Source: Candidatus Zhuqueibacterota bacterium (lineage in GTDB: Bacteria; Zhuqueibacterota; QNDG01). From it: 10,451 nucleotides of DNA. Below the pieces are notes generated by a model. It was not told the DNA's origin. It saw nothing but the letters and a program-made list of their open reading frames with translations, and ran no database searches. Below, piece by piece: positions 7,373 to 10,451 of the stretch. The stretch is from assembly GCA_003645915.1 (NCBI GenBank), contig QNDG01000016.1, positions 1 to 10,451 on the forward strand, read 5' to 3'. Each line of letters begins with the position of its first letter. The first letter of the stretch is position 1. The position numbers and the translations under genes were made by a program.

Positions 7373-7821
7373 AAAATGTAAGATCTGTTTATAAAAAATT
7401 AAAAGAAGTAAAATATCATTATTTAATCAAATTTTATAAAAAATATCTGAGCAGGGTCCCGAAAAATTGTAAATATAATTATCCTTATAAAATATCAGAG
7501 AAACATGAAATAGGCCTCTGTTTATGTCATCAACCCGAATTAGATTTATCAAAAGGAATTTATCCAAATTTAATTGATGTCTGTTATATTCCTGAACATT
7601 GTACCGATTGTAATGCCTTTATAAATAAATACACAAAAGAAGATATTAAAAGAATGTTTGAGGAGGAGTTAAAAGACCAAAAAATAAAATCAAAAAAATA
7701 CCCCGATATATGTGCTTTGGAATGGGTGCTTGAACAATCTGTTATTGATATACCAACATTTAATTATTTACAAAAAATATATTTCTTTCTTAAAAAATTA
7801 TTATTAAAGAGGATTTTATGA
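7369..7821 (+). CDS. Cysteine-rich protein, unknown function
   Basis: This 150-aa protein has GGGGA 5 nt before ATG 7369 and an ATGA overlap with the NYN gene. A TTG at 7357 in the same frame is a weaker start. The ends are Lys-rich helices. The centre holds CLCH (C51, C53, H54), then VCYIPEHCTDC (C72, H77, C78, C81), which could bind one or two zinc ions. The C-terminus (about 134-150) is hydrophobic and basic (YLQKIYFFLKKLLLKRIL), amphipathic rather than a clear membrane segment. No named family is recognised. Being coupled to the NYN gene before it and the HU gene after it, it may act on nucleic acid, but that is inference. Confidence 0.78.
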   Translation: MKNVRSVYKKLKEVKYHYLIKFYKKYLSRVPKNCKYNYPYKISEKHEIGLCLCHQPELDLSKGIYPNLIDVCYIPEHCTDCNAFINKYTKEDIKRMFEEELKDQKIKSKKYPDICALEWVLEQSVIDIPTFNYLQKIYFFLKKLLLKRIL

Positions 7822-8120
7822 ACGTCACAAAATTAGAACTGTGTAAAAGAATAGCAAGAAAATTGGGTTATAAACAAGTTCAGGATGTAAAACCTATAAT
7901 CGAAACATTCTTAGATGAGGTTTTACAAGTTCTGTCAGAAAATCAAAGAATAGAAATCAGGGGTTTTGGAGTATTTAGTGTAAAAAACAGGAAACCTCGA
8001 ATAGGTCGTAATCCTCGTACAGGTGAAATTGTTAATATAGCACAATATAAAGCACCTCATTTTAAATTTTCAAAAGAGGCTCAAAATAATTTTGAAACTA
8101 AATTAAATAAATTACAATAA
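7818..8120 (+). CDS. HU/IHF-family DNA-binding protein
   Basis: This 100-aa protein has the normal length for IHF/HU subunits. AAAGAGGA precedes its ATG, and the start overlaps the upstream stop by ATGA. The helical half (TKLELCKRIARKLGY...VKPIIETFLDEVLQVL) is followed by the hallmark IEIRGFGVFSVKNRKPRIGRNPRTGE. The arm tip is RNPRTG, with the intercalating Pro at residue 66. The end (KAPHFKFSKEAQNNF) also fits the family. It bends DNA and could shape the phage nucleoid, an origin or recombination intermediates. HU and IHF subunits cannot be separated from this sequence alone; the GFGVF and RKPR features lean towards IHF. It is the last gene of the packed operon. Confidence 0.95.
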   Translation: MNVTKLELCKRIARKLGYKQVQDVKPIIETFLDEVLQVLSENQRIEIRGFGVFSVKNRKPRIGRNPRTGEIVNIAQYKAPHFKFSKEAQNNFETKLNKLQ

Positions 8121-8264
8121 TTTAGTAGTGTAGAATTTTGGAGACCCACACCATAAAAACAATTAAAAACATTTAAAAAGATTCTTGATCGCAAAAAGAT
8201 ACTTCCAATTCTTTCAGGTATTGATCTCGGACTGGATAAAATGATTTCGAAAAAGTTAAAATAA
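8121..8264 (+). pseudogene. Remnant of an unidentified gene's 3' end
   Basis: After the HU stop, the same frame reads FSSVEFWRPTP, a TAA at 8154, then 35 codons (8157-8261) of ordinary-looking protein: KQLKTFKKILDRKK, then ILPILSGIDLGLDKM, then a basic tail and a TAA at 8262-8264. No ATG, GTG or TTG with a ribosome binding site opens it. The final TAA shares its last A with the ATG at 8264 of the decayed hexapeptide gene, the kind of stop/start junction used elsewhere in the operon. That suggests a gene once ended here and lost its 5' part. The family is not recognised. Confidence 0.35.
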
Positions 8265-8649
8265 TGACTAAGAAATATGAATTTATACAGAACCCTATAA
8301 CAGTCAACAACAGAACTCTGTATCAGATAAAAGGTACTCAGAGATTTTGATTCTATTAAAGCCGGGCATTTAGGTGAGTACATAGAGTCTGAAAAAAATC
8401 TGAGTTATGATGGAAACCGCTGAATTTTTAAAAACACTCGTACTTATGGAGATATTCAAGGTCTCTGGGAATGCTCAGGTCTCTGGAAATGCTCAGGTCT
8501 ATGGGAATGCTCAGGTCTCTGGAAATGCTCAGGTCTATGGGAATGCTCAGGTCTATGGGAATGCTCAGGTTTCTGGAAATGTTTGTTTAGAGTACATCCC
8601 AATAAATTTTGATTGTGACTTTGACCTTTATGAATCACTTTATATATAA
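8264..8649 (+). pseudogene. Hexapeptide-repeat (polymer-forming type) phage gene, frameshifted
   Basis: Three frames together rebuild a familiar phage protein type with an N-terminal K-Y-E-F...NNRTLYQIK...DF-x-x-I-K-A-G-x-L-G-x-Y-I-E-S-E-K-N-L domain followed by GNAQV[S/Y] repeats. ATG 8264 reads MTKKYEFIQNP through TLYQIKGTQRF to a TGA at 8348. The frame beginning at 8343 continues DFDSIKAGHLGEYIESEKNL to a TGA at 8421, then reads on to NTRTYGD. One extra base near 8450 then shifts to the frame that carries the repeats. After seven repeats the protein ends abruptly (VCLEYIPI...), without the usual long C-terminal region. The only long open piece is 8407-8649 (80 aa), whose 3' end overlaps a promoter. 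Two frameshifts, a stop and a lost tail argue for a dead gene. Sequencing errors are possible but would have to cluster here. Confidence 0.72.
8461..8586 (+). repeat. 18-bp tandem repeat array, six full units plus one degenerate
   Basis: The unit is GTCTCTGGGAATGCTCAG, coding V-S/Y-G-N-A-Q. Six units run from 8461 to 8568 and a seventh, diverged, from 8569 to 8586. Units differ at only two positions: TCT or TAT, and GGG or GGA. The two variants tend to change together, with TAT always followed by GGG. Confidence 0.95.
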
Positions 8650-8650
8650 T
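8621..8650 (+). promoter_or_regulatory. Strong sigma70-like promoter
   Basis: TTGACC (8621-8626), an 18-nt spacer, then a perfect TATAAT (8645-8650), matching 11 of 12 consensus bases. Initiation would fall near 8657, giving an A/T-rich leader of about 80 nt before the zinc-ribbon gene at 8738. It separates the decayed hexapeptide gene from a new transcription unit. Confidence 0.65.
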
Positions 8651-8737
8651 AAAAATGTAATAATCTTTAAATATTTTTTATCTTTATTAAGAAATAATAT
8701 TAAAAATATAAGTCATTTACTTGAAAGGCTAAGAATT

Positions 8738-9268
8738 ATGCAGTTAACTGTAGAACAATGTTATTCTGTATGCGTAAATCCCCTACAAAAATCAATTAAA
8801 GAGACCGTTGAAAAAAATAATCCCGGATGTTCTAAAGAAGAAATGCGTAATCTCATATATAAAGAACTAAAAGATTTTTCTGTAAATGAACAATATTTTG
8901 AATATACCTCAATAAATAATTTTTTAGGGGGCTACAGATGGTTTTTTGTTTGTCCAAAGTGTAAAAATAGAGCAACAAAACTTTTTCTTCCTCCCGCAGA
9001 GGCCAAAAATCGAGAACAGAGATATTTATGTAAAAATTGCCATAAATTAAAAAATCAATCTGCTATTCAGGGCCAAAATAGTATGTATAAAAAAGTAACT
9101 AGACCAATAAAAAGAATGAAAGAAATTGAAGATAAAATAGCACGGGGACATCTCAGACCTGAAAAAATTCAAAAATTACTTGATGAGCATGAAAGACTTG
9201 AACGAGATTTAAAGGCATCACCAGAATATCGATTATTCTCTTTTAAAAAGAAACATGATCTTCTTTAA
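8738..9268 (+). CDS. Zinc-ribbon protein of unknown function
   Basis: This 176-aa protein starts at ATG 8738 with AAAGG 9 nt upstream. In-frame ATGs from 8609 would put the start before the promoter's initiation point. Residues 65-102 form a zinc ribbon: GYRWFFVCPKCKNRATKLFLPP then YLCKNCHKL, with C72, C75, C98 and C101. This W/F-F-x-C-P-x-C...L-x-L-P arrangement is seen in unnamed bacterial and phage proteins. Residues 118-165 are a charged helix or coiled coil. The N-terminus carries C8, C12 and C31, of uncertain meaning. A nucleic-acid-binding or regulatory role is possible but not shown. Expression is probably from the promoter at 8621-8650, together with the basic protein 50 nt downstream. 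Confidence 0.8.
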   Translation: MQLTVEQCYSVCVNPLQKSIKETVEKNNPGCSKEEMRNLIYKELKDFSVNEQYFEYTSINNFLGGYRWFFVCPKCKNRATKLFLPPAEAKNREQRYLCKNCHKLKNQSAIQGQNSMYKKVTRPIKRMKEIEDKIARGHLRPEKIQKLLDEHERLERDLKASPEYRLFSFKKKHDLL

Positions 9269-9280
9269 TAATGATCTTCT
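9255..9280 (+). repeat. 10-bp direct repeat at the 3' end of the zinc-ribbon gene
   Basis: ATGATCTTCT occurs at 9255-9264 and 9271-9280, with TTAATA between. The first copy encodes the final His-Asp-Leu-Leu codons and the second lies after the stop. It looks like a small local duplication. Confidence 0.75.
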
Positions 9281-9306
9281 AATATTAACTTTAAATGTAA
9301 CCGTTT

Positions 9307-9312
9307 AAGGAG
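9307..9312 (+). promoter_or_regulatory. Ribosome binding site deciding a TTG start
   Basis: AAGGAG lies 6 nt before TTG at 9319. This is the strongest Shine-Dalgarno sequence in this part of the window. The nearby ATG at 9331 is in another frame, and there is no in-frame ATG close by. Confidence 0.65.
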
Positions 9313-9318
9313 AGTAGT

Positions 9319-9720
9319 TTGAATTCCAAAAATGAACCGTGGAAAGATCCTGGTTTAATTTCCCGGAAACTCCGGAATGATAGTGTTTATGTCGGAGTTG
9401 AAAAGATATTTAAAGAAAATATAAAAAAGTCCTGTGTTTCAAAATATCTTAAAAAAATAGCTGATAATTTTGTTGTAGCAGTAAAATTAAGAATTAAACC
9501 CCCAAAACGAAGATCACCTACAGAAAGACTTAAAGCTCGTCTTTATTACAGAAAAAACCGGTCTAAAATAAGAACTCAAAGACGAAGATATTTAAGAACT
9601 CATAAAAGTATACTAAAACACAGAAAAATGTTTATGAGATACAAGCCAAAATGGTTTAAAAAACCTAAACCTCCCAAACATATTAAACCTAAAAAAATAA
9701 TAACTCCTAAAAGAAAATAG
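9319..9720 (+). CDS. Very basic Lys/Arg-rich protein, unknown function
   Basis: This 133-aa protein starts at TTG with a strong AAGGAG before it. Residues 1-55 are mixed in composition and could form a small folded domain. Of the last 78 residues, 35 are Lys or Arg, including RRSPTERLKARLYYRKNRSK and a Pro/Lys tail (FKKPKPPKHIKPKKIITPKRK split by short hydrophobics). This implies RNA or DNA binding, or charge neutralisation of packaged DNA. Similar YYRKN-type basic segments occur in phage proteins, but no named family is recognised. It follows the zinc-ribbon gene after 50 nt and is the last gene before a non-coding stretch. Confidence 0.75.
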   Translation: MNSKNEPWKDPGLISRKLRNDSVYVGVEKIFKENIKKSCVSKYLKKIADNFVVAVKLRIKPPKRRSPTERLKARLYYRKNRSKIRTQRRRYLRTHKSILKHRKMFMRYKPKWFKKPKPPKHIKPKKIITPKRK

Positions 9721-10114
9721 CACCTATTTTCAAACACTTACACAGATTTGAGCCGGTTCTGTTTAAAAAATCTGATCAGTCTGTTTTTCTACAGATTACT
9801 ATAAAACGCCATGAAACGCCACGAAAAATGGCAAAAAAATGGCGTTCTGATTTTTGACATGAATATGAGTGTCCTCCGCTGAATTTTTTATCGTGAATTA
9901 TATGATCAGTGTGTATAATGTGTATACCCACTGATGACACAGAACTGGATATGGCGACAATAGGCCCCTTGGCAAACACATCTGAGCAGAGGCTATACAC
10001 CAGTACACCGGGGTAAACATGGTGTCTAATGGCCGTACACAGGCCGTATTGGACAAATGTCTGAGAAATATCATTCCATAGATTTGTCGGATCAAAAAAT
10101 TATATAAAAAAGTC
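9721..10114. other. Gene-poor stretch with inverted repeats and a GC-richer island
   Basis: No convincing gene is seen. The first part holds a 7-bp inverted repeat (CAGATTT 9743-9749, AAATCTG 9768-9774) and the AACGCCAT structure listed separately. A lone TATAAT (9914-9919) has no good -35. From about 9920 to 10080 the sequence is clearly richer in G and C: 57 of 120 bases at 9961-10080. It contains short direct repeats (GGCCGTA twice at 10031-10050, GTGTATA twice at 9911-9926) and two tiny open frames (9918-10016, 32 aa; 10019-10081, 20 aa). These could be gene relics, a structured RNA or a control region. Confidence 0.5.
9805..9846. repeat. Nested inverted repeat with a direct repeat
   Basis: AACGCCAT (9805-9812) pairs with ATGGCGTT (9839-9846), an 8-bp perfect stem. 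Inside, GCCA (9818-9821) pairs with TGGC (9829-9832). AAACGCCAYG also occurs twice in direct orientation (9804-9813 and 9814-9823). CTGATTTTT follows, so a weak terminator is possible, but the repeat pattern also fits a protein-binding site. Confidence 0.55.
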
Positions 10115-10143
10115 TTGCATTATGTATTAACATGTAATATATT
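10115..10143 (+). promoter_or_regulatory. Promoter of the ribbon-helix-helix gene
   Basis: TTGCAT (10115-10120), a 17-nt spacer, then TATATT (10138-10143). Initiation would be near 10150, at or next to the ATG at 10151, so the message may be leaderless; there is no good Shine-Dalgarno sequence. The spacer contains the candidate operator. Confidence 0.5.
10123..10137. promoter_or_regulatory. Candidate operator, copy 1 (within promoter spacer)
   Basis: TGTATTAACATGTAA fills most of the spacer between the -35 and -10 boxes. It matches the element at 10345-10359 in 13 of 15 bases and reads as alternating TGTAA/TTACA-like half-sites. A bound protein here would block RNA polymerase. Confidence 0.45.
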
Positions 10144-10150
10144 ATAAAGT

Positions 10151-10321
10151 ATGAATAAAATTAGAGATAAAGACCAAGTGCTGACTATCCGGATCGAAGG
10201 ACGTCTCATGAGACGTCTGAAAAAAATATGTGATCAGTTATATGGTGTAGCCGTGTCAAAATTCGTGCGAAAGGCCATTGAAGAAAAAATAAATCGGGAA
10301 GAAATCCGCCTGAAGGAATAA
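10151..10321 (+). CDS. Small ribbon-helix-helix (Arc/CopG-type) DNA-binding protein
   Basis: This 56-aa protein has the layout of RHH repressors. A short N-terminal strand with alternating residues (QVLTIRIEG, about 9-17) comes first. Helix 1 follows (RLMRRLKKICDQLYG), then a turn before V-S-K-F-V and helix 2 (SKFVRKAIEEKINREE). RHH proteins dimerise, and the strand pair inserts in the DNA major groove, so T12, R14 and E16 are the likely base-contacting side chains. At about 39% GC it is richer than the recombination operon and uses CGG, CGC, CTG and ATC codons that are scarce there, which hints at separate acquisition. Sites of matching 15-bp sequence before this gene and the next suggest self-repression and control of its neighbour. 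It could also be an antitoxin, with the partner lying beyond the window. Confidence 0.75.
   Translation: MNKIRDKDQVLTIRIEGRLMRRLKKICDQLYGVAVSKFVRKAIEEKINREEIRLKE
10200..10217. repeat. 18-bp perfect palindrome inside the RHH gene
   Basis: GACGTCTCATGAGACGTC reads identically on both strands and lies over the codons for helix 1 (GRLMRR). Such a site can form a hairpin in mRNA or bind a symmetric protein. It may be a by-product of the R-L-M-R-R-L codon run. Confidence 0.9.
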
Positions 10322-10344
10322 ATTTTTTTTATCTACTCTTAATT

Positions 10345-10359
10345 TGTAATTACATGTAA
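10345..10359. promoter_or_regulatory. Candidate operator, copy 2 (before the last gene)
   Basis: TGTAATTACATGTAA contains two overlapping perfect 10-bp palindromes, TGTAATTACA (10345-10354) and TTACATGTAA (10350-10359). It lies between the RHH gene and the ribosome binding site AGGAG (10364-10368) of the next gene. Confidence 0.5.
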
Positions 10360-10376
10360 AAACAGGAGACAATAGA

Positions 10377-10451
10377 ATGAAAAATATATGGGTGGATGTG
10401 AAAGATATATGGAAGCCAAATTTTATCGAGGATTTATTAGTCAGGCCTGCT
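10377..10451 (+). CDS. Start of a gene of unknown function (3' end outside window)
   Basis: ATG 10377 has AGGAG 8 nt upstream and stays open for 25 codons to the window edge, beginning MKNIWVDVKDIWKPNF. Too little is visible to assign a family. It lies 55 nt after the RHH gene and directly behind the second candidate operator, so it is probably controlled by that regulator. Confidence 0.6.
   Translation, partial: MKNIWVDVKDIWKPNFIEDLLVRPA

Noticed and set aside
8121..8264. Resemblance of the ghost frame (RPTP...F-x-x-I-L...) to the C-terminus of RlmN-type radical SAM enzymes
   Set aside because: Only a loose spacing match over a few residues, and the ACGQL ending is absent, so no family is claimed.
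8461..8586. CRISPR-like array
   Set aside because: The 18-bp units are contiguous with no spacers and encode hexapeptide repeats in frame.
9854..9859. Perfect -35 box TTGACA in the non-coding stretch
   Set aside because: No -10-like sequence occurs 15-20 nt downstream, where the sequence is CCGCTG.
9776..10095. Two overlapping reverse-strand open frames of 65 and 74 codons
   Set aside because: They lack ribosome binding sites, have unusual His/Ser/Cys-rich composition, overlap each other and would be the only reverse-strand genes.
9773..10238. TGATCAGT occurring three times (9773, 9903, 10231)
   Set aside because: The core is a 6-bp palindrome, the copies have unrelated flanks and irregular spacing, and one lies in coding sequence. 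Chance is a sufficient explanation.

Overview
This window looks like part of a low-GC tailed-phage genome (or an integrated prophage) from a bacterial host that uses AGGAG-type ribosome binding sites. By eye it is roughly 28-32% GC. All supported genes lie on the + strand, are short, and are packed with 1-8 nt stop/start overlaps. The gene set is a DNA replication and recombination kit of the kind large virulent phages carry: a RuvC-like resolvase, a RecA-type recombinase, Mre11 and Rad50 homologues, a RecB/Cas4-type nuclease, a DnaN-type sliding clamp and an HU/IHF protein. No host housekeeping genes, rRNA or tRNA were seen. The host cannot be named from this sequence.

Region 1 (1-8120) reads as one long operon. 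In order it holds: the 3' part of a RuvC-like resolvase, RecA, the N-terminal half of a Rad50/SbcC ATPase ending exactly at its zinc hook, an SbcD/Mre11 nuclease, a PD-(D/E)XK nuclease with a four-cysteine Fe-S signature, a small coiled-coil protein, a DnaN-like clamp, the C-terminal half of the Rad50/SbcC ATPase, a NYN (PIN-like) protein with an altered active-site motif, an unrecognised Cys-rich protein, and an HU/IHF protein. The likely joint job is break processing by the two nucleases and the split ATPase, strand invasion by RecA, junction resolution by the RuvC-like enzyme, and replication restart with the private clamp. The two Rad50 halves are separate genes about 3.2 kb apart. This is the most unusual feature here.

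Region 2 (8121-8650) is decayed. It holds an unidentified gene tail with an internal stop, then a hexapeptide-repeat phage gene broken by two frameshifts and a stop. Its 18-bp repeat array is still nearly perfect.

Region 3 (8621-9720) starts with a strong sigma70-like promoter. It carries a zinc-ribbon protein and a very basic protein that starts at TTG.

Region 4 (9721-10451) is a gene-poor stretch with inverted repeats and a GC-richer island (about 47% GC at 9961-10080). After it come a 56-aa ribbon-helix-helix regulator and the first 25 codons of another gene. A 15-bp element in the regulator's promoter recurs (13 of 15 identical) before the next gene and is a good candidate operator. Base composition and layout suggest this end has a different history from the recombination operon.
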